A stretch of DNA of 64,000 nt from Sulfolobus tengchongensis (GTDB taxonomy: Archaea; Thermoproteota; Thermoprotei_A; Sulfolobales; Sulfolobaceae). The translations under genes and the position numbers were made by a program. Each line of letters begins with the position of its first letter. Within the stretch, counting starts at the first letter, position 1. The notes under the pieces are model-generated. The model did not search any database and was not told the DNA's origin. It saw nothing but the letters and a program-made list of their open reading frames with translations. This document shows positions 1-8,150 of this stretch, piece after piece. Where the stretch lies: NCBI RefSeq assembly GCF_036967215.1, contig NZ_CP146016.1, forward strand, positions 710,501-774,500. The letters run 5' to 3'.

Positions 1-13
1 TGGATTGAACTGC

Positions 14-2548
14 TTACTCACTATTCTCACCCGCACGAATTGATTCGAACAAAACGTATAACCAATTAGCTAATGCATTTGATATGGACAAGGAGAGACT
101 TCTATCCGTTTTGGACTCTATATCGTAGAGAAGAGAAAAAACATCCCTTAAATTAGAGAACAAAATTACCATTTGTTTATCATTAACATCATATTTGTTT
201 TGTAGTGAGGCTAAGGCAGCATTTGTCGCTATTCCTACCCTATCATCTTTATTAAGTTCAGCTAGAGATGATTTAAAAAACATGTCTCTTCCATCTCTAA
301 AGAACCCTACTATCTGGTGTTTTGATGGATTTTCCTCCTTTATTATTTCAGTTAGGGTTTTTGCAATTACATACAAGGATTTAGAGAAAGTTTCTCCCAT
401 TTTACTCACCCTCCCAAACGCTTGATTTAGAAAATACGTATAAGGAAGAAGGGATTTCAAAAAACTTGATTCTTCATTTATAGCCATACCTAGAGCAATT
501 ACGGAAAGCGAGGAGTCTACTTCTGCGAACCTATCCATATCGCTTATCATGGAGTTGAGATAGTTTCTCCTATCATCTTTATCTTTAATGGCCTTCGTCA
601 GTGCTAAATATTTTGCCTTATATGCTAAAAGCTGAATTAACAGCCTCTCGTTATTCAAGTTCTTTAACCACAAATAGTTTATATCAGATGACACTTCAAT
701 GTATTTTGACTGTAACGGGAAATCGTAAACGTTAGCAGTTATGTAGATTGGTGAGGCTAAGAATGATATTGAAATTGATGGAATTTCCGGCAAAATCCCA
801 TTTAACACTTCTTTAGTTAGCCTAGTGTTTATTGTAGTAATGTTCAATAAGTTTGCTGGGATAACGATTTTAGACCCTAAGTAATCTGGGTGGATCTTTT
901 TCTCAGAATATGCTAGAGAACCACCAGCGTTACTGAAAATTTTACTAAACTTCTCATTATTTATGACATCTATGAAATACAGTTTCTCGGTAGAAGTTAG
1001 GAAGTCCAAGATCTTAAGCAAGTCTACTGGAACACCAGGGTAAAAGGATACAATAATAAATGGGGTGTTTAATTCTTCGCTCATCAATTTCGCTTCATAA
1101 TTACATATTGGACATACAACCCATCGTTTTGATTCATTATCGATGTCAGCCATAGCCTTTTCTCTGGGAATCCAAATTTCCTTTTTTCCTTTCAATTGAA
1201 AACCATAATGTCCAAAGCTAGCTGATTCTCCATATATAGGTGCTCCGCATACTATACAATAGTTTTTAGGCTCTATTTCTATGGGAGGTAAATCGTTAAC
1301 TATATCACCGTTAAATGCTTTCTTTACTATAGAGACTAATGTCAAATCGATTTTGTTAGAGTCGGAAGAATACCTTTTTTCTATCGCCTCTAAAATCTTG
1401 TTCAAGGCTTTATCTTTATCTATCGTCTTGAGATAGTTCGGAAACCTCTCTTTTACATTCATGTACTTCTTGATGTAACCTTTAGAGGACTTATCACTGC
1501 TGAACTTCTCAAAAAAGTAAGCAATAACTGCATAAGGCAAATCGTTTCTGAAGTCTTCAATTATTTTTCTAGCAACTTCAATTTTTCCCTTATTATCTAA
1601 TAATGACACAATGTCCTCGTAATATTTACATATGCTTGTATGTAGAAAGGCATTTAATTGCTTTGGATTTTTGTTTTCGTCATAAAAAACAGAAAAGTCT
1701 CCTAAATTTGCTCTCCTCCATTCCTCTTCCTTATTTTTGATGCACTCTACTATACTCTTATACTCTCTTCCATTCTCATATTCACTACCGCTTTTACTAC
1801 CTCCTTTAAGCTTACTTGACAAAATGTTATAAAGTGTACTCAAGTTTATCTTATTACTGCCACTCCCTCTACTTAAGAAAATTATTCCATCATGATAAGA
1901 GATTAATGGACGACCGTTTATAGCTTGAATAATCTCCTCTGAGACAATTGACGTGAACAGCCTTGGAGAAGCTTGAAGGTAAGAGAGTTTCAAATTATAA
2001 CCGCTTAATCTCTTAATCGCATCTTTATAATTCATTCTTTCAGCATAGTAAAGGACGTCATTCACACCCCTAATTGTACTAATCATTAACATGTCTGCAA
2101 TCTTTACAGAGGCCCACAACGGGATTTCCTCGTTAGATGTTAAAGGTCCTTCAGCAAAGTTAGCAATTACGTCAATAAATTTATCTGAATTTGGTAATCC
2201 AGTCATCTTTGCAATTTCTTTTGCTTTATTTATGGCCTCTTTTGGAATTTTATATTCGTATTCCTCTTTCTCTGAAAAAAGTTTCATCCAGTCATGAAAG
2301 AAACCACCAAAGAACGCTAAGCTTTTGTAATCGATGTTATATAGATGTTCTAGAAGAGCAACTCCATCTTTATCAATGTTTCTTATTTCGTCTAAGATTG
2401 CTAGAGATAATGTACCCACGGAGATGGAATGAAATATAAATGACTGAGGGGACTTCTCTTTAGCTTCTCTAATAGCCTCCCTAAATTTCACCAGCTCAAG
2501 CGATTTTTGTACAAGCGCTATTAAGTCATCGTAATAGCTCAAATTCAT
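14..2548 (-). CDS. cas10d: Cas10d (Csc3), type I-D CRISPR large subunit
   Basis: This 844-residue protein is probably the large subunit of the type I-D interference complex, which in this subtype carries the HD nuclease domain. What is visible: an N-terminal HD-type motif FFHDWMK (H85, D86) with an earlier H40, and a zinc-ribbon-like pair CIVCG near residue 430 and CPICN near 479. I see no GGDD palm motif, which argues against an active cyclase (Csm1/Cmr2). The length suits Csc3. The ATG at 2548 lies just inside an inverted repeat (ATTTACC/GGTAAAT, about 2552-2576) that may be an operator. The gene reads out of the window to the left, where csc2, csc1 and cas3 would be expected; that is inference. 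A Cas10 of an atypical type III system is the main alternative. Confidence 0.72.
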   Translation of the reverse strand: MNLSYYDDLIALVQKSLELVKFREAIREAKEKSPQSFIFHSISVGTLSLAILDEIRNIDKDGVALLEHLYNIDYKSLAFFGGFFHDWMKLFSEKEEYEYKIPKEAINKAKEIAKMTGLPNSDKFIDVIANFAEGPLTSNEEIPLWASVKIADMLMISTIRGVNDVLYYAERMNYKDAIKRLSGYNLKLSYLQASPRLFTSIVSEEIIQAINGRPLISYHDGIIFLSRGSGSNKINLSTLYNILSSKLKGGSKSGSEYENGREYKSIVECIKNKEEEWRRANLGDFSVFYDENKNPKQLNAFLHTSICKYYEDIVSLLDNKGKIEVARKIIEDFRNDLPYAVIAYFFEKFSSDKSSKGYIKKYMNVKERFPNYLKTIDKDKALNKILEAIEKRYSSDSNKIDLTLVSIVKKAFNGDIVNDLPPIEIEPKNYCIVCGAPIYGESASFGHYGFQLKGKKEIWIPREKAMADIDNESKRWVVCPICNYEAKLMSEELNTPFIIVSFYPGVPVDLLKILDFLTSTEKLYFIDVINNEKFSKIFSNAGGSLAYSEKKIHPDYLGSKIVIPANLLNITTINTRLTKEVLNGILPEIPSISISFLASPIYITANVYDFPLQSKYIEVSSDINYLWLKNLNNERLLIQLLAYKAKYLALTKAIKDKDDRRNYLNSMISDMDRFAEVDSSLSVIALGMAINEESSFLKSLLPYTYFLNQAFGRVSKMGETFSKSLYVIAKTLTEIIKEENPSKHQIVGFFRDGRDMFFKSSLAELNKDDRVGIATNAALASLQNKYDVNDKQMVILFSNLRDVFSLLYDIESKTDRSLSLSISNALANWLYVLFESIRAGENSE

Positions 2549-3140
2549 TATTTACCATTTACACCTATAGGTAAATAAATTTTTTATCAATTTTTACGTT
2601 GTTGGCTTTTTCGTGGTGCATATTAGACTCTCCGTGAGAATTACACTTTGCGTGATACTCTGTTTAGTACCTGGATTATCTTTTTTACAAAGTGTATATT
2701 TGTTTCATTAAATTTCCTCTAGACTAATAGCTTATATAAAGTTTCACTTCATGTGAAAATTTATGTCCATGGCATTTAATCTATAATAAATACCTTTTAT
2801 AGGTTTGTTAGGTATAACCGATTCAGTAGATAGTTTAACTGTTAAAAATCTAAAAAGATAAACGTCCTTAAAAACTTAATATATCATGCAAGGACTTCTT
2901 AATACATGATAGTATTTCACAACAAAATAGAAACTTACGTCTCTTTTTCACTTTTCTGAAACATTGCTTATAGATTGCTCTTACTTCCATCTTTCTTTTA
3001 GGACTATGTGAAAGTTTAATTAAAATATTTGGATATATTATTAAAGTCGCACCATTGCTAACAATAAGGAAAATGTTTATGAAATTATAACTTCAGTTAA
3101 CTAAAATATTTGGGGAAATAGAGAAAAGAGACGTAATTTA
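2549..3140. other. Intergenic region upstream of cas10d
   Basis: This 590-base A+T-rich gap holds the presumed cas10d promoter. Within 2610-2700 it carries short pieces resembling the motifs seen again before cas6: CGTGGTGCATATTAG, CACTTTGCGTGATAC and, inverted, TTTTTTACAAAGTG. I see no intact gene in it. Confidence 0.4.
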
Positions 3141-3171
3141 GTAGCAGGAGCTGACCTTGGTGAAAAAATAA

Positions 3172-3720
3172 GGAATACACTATACATATAAGCTTCTTTA
3201 TTCAATATCTCTTGATAAAGATGAAGAGATAAAACAACCTTCTCATTATCAGATTAACATCCCCCCAACCTCTCAAGACTACTTTTATCTATTCGCTTTT
3301 AGACCTGGGGGGATAAAAGGGATATGGTGCAGTGGAGGAGAAGACGACTTCTTCACACTTTTAAGAAACTTCGAATACGATGAGGAGAGAGAATGTTTTA
3401 AGGAAACACCTTCAAAACAAAATCCAGAAGTGTTGGTAAACGATGGTAGTCTTCAATACTTTTCTAACCCCGTAAAATTCTCAGAGTTCTTAAAAGCAAA
3501 ACCCTTCATCATAATCTCTGATAAAAAGGTTTCTATGAAAAAAATGAAAGATCTATATGACGCTTTCACAATAGTCATAAAAAGGGACGACATACAGGAA
3601 TGGGAGAACTTCACAGAAATGGCTAGACTCATATCCACTTATGCTTCCGCATTAGTAGCATGTGAAGGAAGAAACAGAAACAAGTGCGATGCAGTTGATG
3701 CGTTACTACTTTTCATTTAA
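3172..3720 (+). pseudogene. Unrecognised ORF, probably 5'-damaged, in the cas cluster
   Basis: An open frame runs from 3172 to the TAA at 3718-3720, but its longest start-codon ORF begins only at GTG 3430 (96 residues, starting MLVNDGSLQYF). The codons before 3430 still read like protein (FAFRPGGIKGIWCSGGEDDF). A different frame just upstream (3141-3179, VAGADLGEKIRNT) seems to continue into it if one base is shifted. This suggests a gene of at least 190 residues that lost its start by a frameshift. The protein ends CDAVDALLLFI. I do not recognise the family. It sits between divergent cas10d and csx1, so a decayed cas accessory gene is possible but unproven. Confidence 0.4.
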
Positions 3721-3966
3721 CCTAATCAACACACTCACGAATATAGTTTCATCAAGCATGCCTTATGGGGCTTATATGGTTTAGTACGTTCTTTTTACTA
3801 CAGAGAGTATAATAACATAAGTTTTGGAAAACCCCACAATGTCATTTAGATTCATTTTTACTTAATTTTTTTCCTCTGAAACATATCGAATAAGAACGTA
3901 CTTGATATACTCCTAGTTATTTTTATTCTTAATGTCCTTTAAAACTTCATTTTAATACTGATTAAC

Positions 3967-5017
3967 TAGTTTGTGGAGTTTCTCTAGAGTTAAGGTTAAA
4001 ATGGCATAATACCAATGATAATCATGTCCTCTGAGGAAAGGAGATACACTAGAGATTGGTCAAAGTACGACGAGAACCTCATAACTAGATACGAGATGAT
4101 ATTCCCCTACTACGTGTTTGAACATTGGTACGAACTTCTAGAGGAGGATAACAAGAAGGCAAAAACAAGACCCTACAAAGCACCACTCATGTTCAACCAA
4201 TTCCTAGCCTTCCTCTACGTATTCTTCACATACAGAGAAATAGAGGGAATTCTGAGAGCACTATACAAAATGGGAATAATACCAGTATACCTAGACTACA
4301 AGACAATCCACCTAAGACTAAAAAACATGCAACTAGACTTCAACAAAGTCAAGGATGAAGTAGAACTAATAAGCGACGGCACGGGAATAAGCGTTGAACA
4401 AGGAGGTAGGTACATAAGGGCAAAGTGGAAAAAGGGAGGAAAGGGAAAGTTCCTCAAAATAGTAGTTCACGTTGATGCTAATTCCATGAAGGTTTTGAAG
4501 GCTGAGGTTGAGAACTCTGAAGTTAAGTCGGCAGTTAAGGTAATTAAGGAGGTAAGTGAAGGGGGTGGGAGGGTTACGAAGTTTTATGGGGATAAGGCTT
4601 ATGATTCTAATGCTATTTATGATCTAGTTCCTGAGGTTGTGATTCCGCCTAAGAGGTCGGCTAATGTGGATAGGGCTAGTCCGAGGAGGCGTGATACTAT
4701 TTTAGAGTATAGGGAGTCGCCACGTGATTGGAGTAGGAAAAGGGGTTATGGTAAGAGGTGGAGGGTTGAGGTTGTGATATCTGCTGTGAAGAGGATGTTT
4801 GGTGATGGGATTCGCGCTAGGGGTGTTCTTCAAGGTAAGGCTGCTCTTTTGAAGTTTTGGGTTTATCACGTTATGAGGGAGATGGCTGATTTCTTGGTGG
4901 GTGAGGTTCACGCGGTTCGCGTGGCGTAGCGTGTTATTTAATGAGTTTAGTCTAGAGTAAATTTAGTGAAACAAATTTATACTTCGCAAAGAGATAATTC
5001 AGATACTACACACACTA
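3967..5017 (+). mobile_element. ISC1058-like insertion sequence (IS5 family), copy 1
   Basis: A complete 1051-bp element begins TAGTTTGTGG and ends CACACACTA, giving imperfect terminal inverted repeats. It is flanked by a perfect 9-bp target duplication, CTGATTAAC (3958-3966 and 5018-5026). As far as I can compare, a second copy at 38184-39234 is identical along its length. Size, 9-bp duplication and a single DDE transposase ORF fit ISC1058 of Sulfolobales; the name is from memory of that family, not a database match. It landed 11 bp from a MITE with the same ends. Confidence 0.85.
4015..4929 (+). CDS. IS5-family DDE transposase
   Basis: This 304-residue transposase cuts and joins the ends of its own element. 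The likely catalytic triad is D121 (ISDGTG), D193 (YGDKAYDS) and E252 (WRVEVVIS), the last followed by basic residues typical of the IS5/IS4 DDE core. The ATG at 4015 has an in-frame ATG three codons later (MIIMSS), so MSS is an alternative start. Base use changes inside the gene: the first half is A/C-rich (aga, cta, aca), the second half G/T-rich (agg, gtt, ggg). The encoded protein is the same as at 38232-39146, suggesting a recent, active element. It probably also mobilises the MITEs with matching ends. Confidence 0.88.
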   Translation: MIIMSSEERRYTRDWSKYDENLITRYEMIFPYYVFEHWYELLEEDNKKAKTRPYKAPLMFNQFLAFLYVFFTYREIEGILRALYKMGIIPVYLDYKTIHLRLKNMQLDFNKVKDEVELISDGTGISVEQGGRYIRAKWKKGGKGKFLKIVVHVDANSMKVLKAEVENSEVKSAVKVIKEVSEGGGRVTKFYGDKAYDSNAIYDLVPEVVIPPKRSANVDRASPRRRDTILEYRESPRDWSRKRGYGKRWRVEVVISAVKRMFGDGIRARGVLQGKAALLKFWVYHVMREMADFLVGEVHAVRVA

Positions 5018-5028
5018 CTGATTAACAT

Positions 5029-5119
5029 TAGTTTGTGGATTTTCTGAAAATTGAAGCTATTCTCTTTATTAAGACTATTCATAGAATTATCGTCTAGTTT
5101 CCAAATGATACACACACTA
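5029..5119 (+). mobile_element. 91-bp MITE with ISC1058-type ends, copy A
   Basis: The element begins TAGTTTGTGGATTTTC and ends CACACACTA, with no ORF. Flanks GATTAACAT (5020-5028) and GCTTAACAT (5120-5128) form a 9-bp duplication with one mismatch, so this is an older insertion than the IS next to it. Ends and duplication length match the ISC1058-like IS, implying mobilisation in trans. Similar short elements are known in Sulfolobus as SM elements. Confidence 0.75.
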
Positions 5120-5182
5120 GCTTAACATTCACTCTTTTCAATTCGTTAAAAATTTATATAACTACGTGATATAGAATCCCTT

Positions 5183-6634
5183 ATGAAAGCTTTGTTTTAC
5201 ATTGCAGGTGATATAAGTAATTATAGTGTAATAACTTACAGATACAACAACGATAGTCAAAGTACCTTTTTCGCAGCACATGCTCTTTATAAAATATTTA
5301 ATACAGATAAGGTAGTGGGTTTGTTACCAGATTCTTTAATATCATTTGATCAAAATAAATTTACTCCAGATCAATTAAAGGAAGCTTATAAGCAACTAAT
5401 TAGAGATAGAGCTAATGAATTAAAATATAATTCTCATGAAATTGAGGATTTTTTACAAAAATTAGAGATTTATGTTATCCCAAACACGGGGATTGGAAGT
5501 GCTTTAGAGTTAGAAATAAAAGAAGACAATAAGGCAGTGATCAAAAGGGATGAGAATAATAGGCTGAAAAGAACGTCTTATTCGGAAAACAGAAACCCCG
5601 TTTTCATTTTTAATGTGATATATTCAATATTCAAAAAGTACCATGATAAGGGATATGAAATAATTTTGGACTTAACTCATGGTACCAATGTGTTGGTTGG
5701 CATTTCTTTAGCTTTAGCTTCCATGTTTAATTCCAAAGTATATGCTGCTCCAGTCATGGGACCACCAGGGACTCAGAAGGAGGTAAATATCGTGGAGTTA
5801 ACTGACGTTATTGAGGCTATGAGAAACTCAATAATGATTGAAGAGTCAATTATGAACGTTGATGAAAGATATTTCGTTGATTATTCTAGTAGACTGAAAC
5901 AAATTAATCCCAATGATATGCCAGAATTCTCCTCTATCTTAAAGAATATTAAATCCCATGACCCTGGAATGATAAAGAATTTCTTGGCTCAATTAAGGAA
6001 CGGATTACCGGTTAATGCAGTGAAAATGTTGAAGAATTTAGAGAAAAATATGGATGAATTTGAGGATAGAGTAAACGCGCTGAGAGATTTATATGAGGAA
6101 TGGTATTCCCACTCAAAGTTGTCGAGCTTCAACTCCATTCTATTATCTAACTTCTATTCCGCTTTAAGGGTAAAGGATTTGATGAACAGTATAAAGGGGA
6201 ATAACGACCTGGAATCTCTTAATAAGATTATTGACCTTTACGCAAAGGTAAAGTACTACGATAAATTCCTATCTCTTGCTAGAGAATATCCAATAGCGTA
6301 TTGTATGAAAATCAAGGGTGGAGGGGCTTACGAAACGACAAATGAAGAAAATATCGAGAAGGAACAGAGAGCAAATAAGGAAAGGAGCACATTCGAGGAA
6401 TGCAAAGATAAAGTTGATGAAATGATAGCAAAAAAGATATCAGATCTAATTAAATACAGGAACTTTATAATGCACAGCGGGCTGTCTGTGGATACAAAGA
6501 CCCAAATTAAAAATAATGGAGAAATAGATCAATTGGCAAAAGATGTGGATCTAACAAAAATAGAGAATTCAATTAAATCGATAAGAGAAGAAGTTGACGC
6601 TATCATAAAATCCATTGAAAATGATAAAAAATAA
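5183..6634 (+). CDS. csx1: Csx1-family CARF-HEPN ribonuclease
   Basis: The 483-residue protein is a CRISPR-associated effector of the Csx1 family. Such proteins sense cyclic oligoadenylate through an N-terminal CARF domain and cut RNA with a C-terminal HEPN domain. The sequence shows a Rossmann-like N-terminus and the family hallmark DLTHGTN near residue 162 (ligand pocket). A long helical middle follows, then a HEPN active-site motif, R426-x4-H431 (YRNFIMHSG). Length is close to known Sulfolobus Csx1 proteins. The start at ATG 5183 follows an A+T-rich promoter with TTTATATAA just upstream. It diverges from cas10d. Csx1 normally serves type III systems, and no type III effector is in this window, so its cOA-producing partner must be elsewhere. 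Confidence 0.85.
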   Translation: MKALFYIAGDISNYSVITYRYNNDSQSTFFAAHALYKIFNTDKVVGLLPDSLISFDQNKFTPDQLKEAYKQLIRDRANELKYNSHEIEDFLQKLEIYVIPNTGIGSALELEIKEDNKAVIKRDENNRLKRTSYSENRNPVFIFNVIYSIFKKYHDKGYEIILDLTHGTNVLVGISLALASMFNSKVYAAPVMGPPGTQKEVNIVELTDVIEAMRNSIMIEESIMNVDERYFVDYSSRLKQINPNDMPEFSSILKNIKSHDPGMIKNFLAQLRNGLPVNAVKMLKNLEKNMDEFEDRVNALRDLYEEWYSHSKLSSFNSILLSNFYSALRVKDLMNSIKGNNDLESLNKIIDLYAKVKYYDKFLSLAREYPIAYCMKIKGGGAYETTNEENIEKEQRANKERSTFEECKDKVDEMIAKKISDLIKYRNFIMHSGLSVDTKTQIKNNGEIDQLAKDVDLTKIENSIKSIREEVDAIIKSIENDKK

Positions 6635-6665
6635 TTATTAGTGAGCTCGTTATCCTTTATCTTTA

Positions 6666-6926
6666 TACTTTGTGGTGTTTCGCATATTAGGTAGCTTACG
6701 CAAGACGGCCTTATCCATACTTTGTGGTGTTTTTCCATCTTACGTTACTTCTTTATATTCTCTTTATATTAACAGACCCCATTGGCGATGTTGCTTACAC
6801 ACCAGCACTCTTTATATTAACGGTAACGTTACAGACCAGATAGCTTTACAAATAATCCCACGAAACACTTCTATCTACTTTGTGGGATGTTTCAAAACTT
6901 ACGCTACTTCTTTATATTCTCTCTGA
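6666..6926 (+). repeat. Repeat-like motifs (ACTTTGTGGTGTTT) in the csx1-cas6 gap
   Basis: TACTTTGTGGTGTTT occurs at 6666 and again at 6718, leaving exactly 36 bases between the motif units (6682-6717). A third form, TACTTTGTGGGATGTTT, is at 6876. The second and third copies extend into a longer imperfect direct repeat that ends CTACTTCTTTATATTCTCT. The motif resembles the 3' half of the array 1 repeat (CTTTGTGTTTTTAC). A related CTTTGTGAAGTGTTTC lies at 8030, left of array 1. There is no convincing ORF here. Confidence 0.55.
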
Positions 6927-6960
6927 AGTAAACGTACGAAATAAGATAGTTTACAAAAAT

Positions 6961-7006
6961 TGCGGGCAGAAAGCTTCGCCTTTTTAAGGGCGGAGAGGAA
7001 GTCAGC
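6961..7006 (-). repeat. Hairpin sequence resembling an IS200/IS605 end (remnant)
   Basis: Read on the minus strand this is GACTTCCTCTCCGCCC followed by TTAAAAAGGCGAAGC. The same pattern occurs on the plus strand at 16124-16155. The GCCC...GGGC hairpin and its TGACTTCCTC lead-in are common at ends of Sulfolobus IS200/IS605-type elements. No tnpA or tnpB accompanies it. Confidence 0.45.
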
Positions 7007-7152
7007 AATAACCCTCACAGAGCAGAGAAAAGTGATATTAAGTGGCATAGAAGAGAAGATTCGTATAAGGAGAGAACTAAATTTACATAAAAGCGACATT
7101 TCGAAAAAACACTAACAAAAAGTTTTTTACCGCTCTCTTCTCTCACATTCTC

Positions 7153-7986
7153 ATGCCTTACTCTTTGCATAGGCTGAAAATTAACGTTTCTGACTTCATC
7201 ACGGCTGATTACACTGGTAAGTTCGTTAAAGCTGTTCTCGTTAACGCGAATCCAGAATTTGAACAAGTCTTCGAAAATCCCTCTTATCCTACTCCAAAAC
7301 CCATAAGAATAACTCCACTTCTAAGAGGAGATGACAAATTTCCCTCTGAGGCGATTTACCCTAAAAGCTTCACTAAACCCAACGGCAAAATATCCATAAG
7401 CATTGGTGGAGATTACTACTTCCTTGTAGGTTTAAGAGATGACCTATACCAGCAATTCATTTCCGCTTTAGGAAGACTGTTTTCCGGAATATCATTCAAA
7501 TATGGGGAATTTGATGTAAAGGTGAAGGCAATAGGTTATGAGCAAATTCCGGTGGATTACCCGTTAAACTACAATTCCTTAATAGTTAAGTTTATCTCGC
7601 CTACCGTATTTAACGATCCATTTGCCAGATTAGCTGGGCTTAAGCAGTATAAGTTAAAGAGATTCACACCAATCCCTCCCTTTATATTCTCTGTAAACGT
7701 TTATGAAATGCTAAGAGAGAAATATAAGAGAAGTATTGTTAGACTAGGCTACGCGTTCTTTGAATCCCATGATAATTTAGAAAACGTGAAGAGAATTTGG
7801 TACTACTACAACGGTAACTGGTTACCGGGAATAATTGGCTACGCTAAATTCATAAGAAGAGAAAAAGTCCCCAGAGAAGCTCTAGAAGATTTCGTTAAGA
7901 TATTTAATCATGCGCAAATAATGGGAGTAGGTACGGGTAGAGGAGCCGGTTTTGGCTATGCAATAATTGAAGTAAAGAGTGATTAA
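7153..7986 (+). CDS. cas6: Cas6 pre-crRNA endoribonuclease
   Basis: Cas6 cleaves the repeat in precursor CRISPR RNA to release crRNAs with an 8-nt repeat-derived 5' handle. The 277-residue sequence has the length and two-RAMP layout of the family and ends in the diagnostic glycine-rich loop [13 protein letters not shown] at about residues 258-270. The ATG at 7153 lies a few bases after an A+T-rich run. Its stop is 164 bp from array 1, which it faces. The catalytic residue is not conserved across Sulfolobus Cas6 proteins and I cannot name it here. Proximity suggests it serves array 1 with the I-D genes, but Cas6 can act in trans on arrays 2 and 3. Confidence 0.9.
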   Translation: MPYSLHRLKINVSDFITADYTGKFVKAVLVNANPEFEQVFENPSYPTPKPIRITPLLRGDDKFPSEAIYPKSFTKPNGKISISIGGDYYFLVGLRDDLYQQFISALGRLFSGISFKYGEFDVKVKAIGYEQIPVDYPLNYNSLIVKFISPTVFNDPFARLAGLKQYKLKRFTPIPPFIFSVNVYEMLREKYKRSIVRLGYAFFESHDNLENVKRIWYYYNGNWLPGIIGYAKFIRREKVPREALEDFVKIFNHAQIMGVGTGRGAGFGYAIIEVKSD

Positions 7987-8150
7987 AAGCAGTTTCCATA
8001 AAAGCGTGAAATTTACATAACTATAAACGCTTTGTGAAGTGTTTCAAGATCCACATTATTCTTTGAATTCTCATCATGGTAAAAACGTTCAAAACCAGAT
8101 AATTTATAAATACCCCACAAAGTGGAAAAAATTCAGACAGAAATTCCATT
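7987..8150. other. Flank between cas6 and array 1, probably the leader-distal side
   Basis: This segment holds CTTTGTGAAGTGTTTC (8030), a good TATA-like TTTATAAATA (about 8104-8113) and a small CCAC/GTGG inverted repeat (about 8115-8125). The TATA lies about 40 bp from the first repeat, so it could drive a transcript into the array antisense to the crRNA. I judge the true leader to be at the other end (13601-13760). Confidence 0.4.

Noticed and set aside
14-2548. Reading the first gene as a type III Cas10 (Csm1/Cmr2) cyclase
   Set aside because: No GGDD motif could be found; the HD domain, zinc-ribbon and lack of adjacent csm/cmr genes fit Cas10d better, though this stays uncertain.
7987-8150. 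The cas6 side as the leader of array 1
   Set aside because: A TATA-like element is present, but the repeat polarity (ACTAAAAC end as 5' handle) and the box-rich sequence at 13601-13760 favour the other end.
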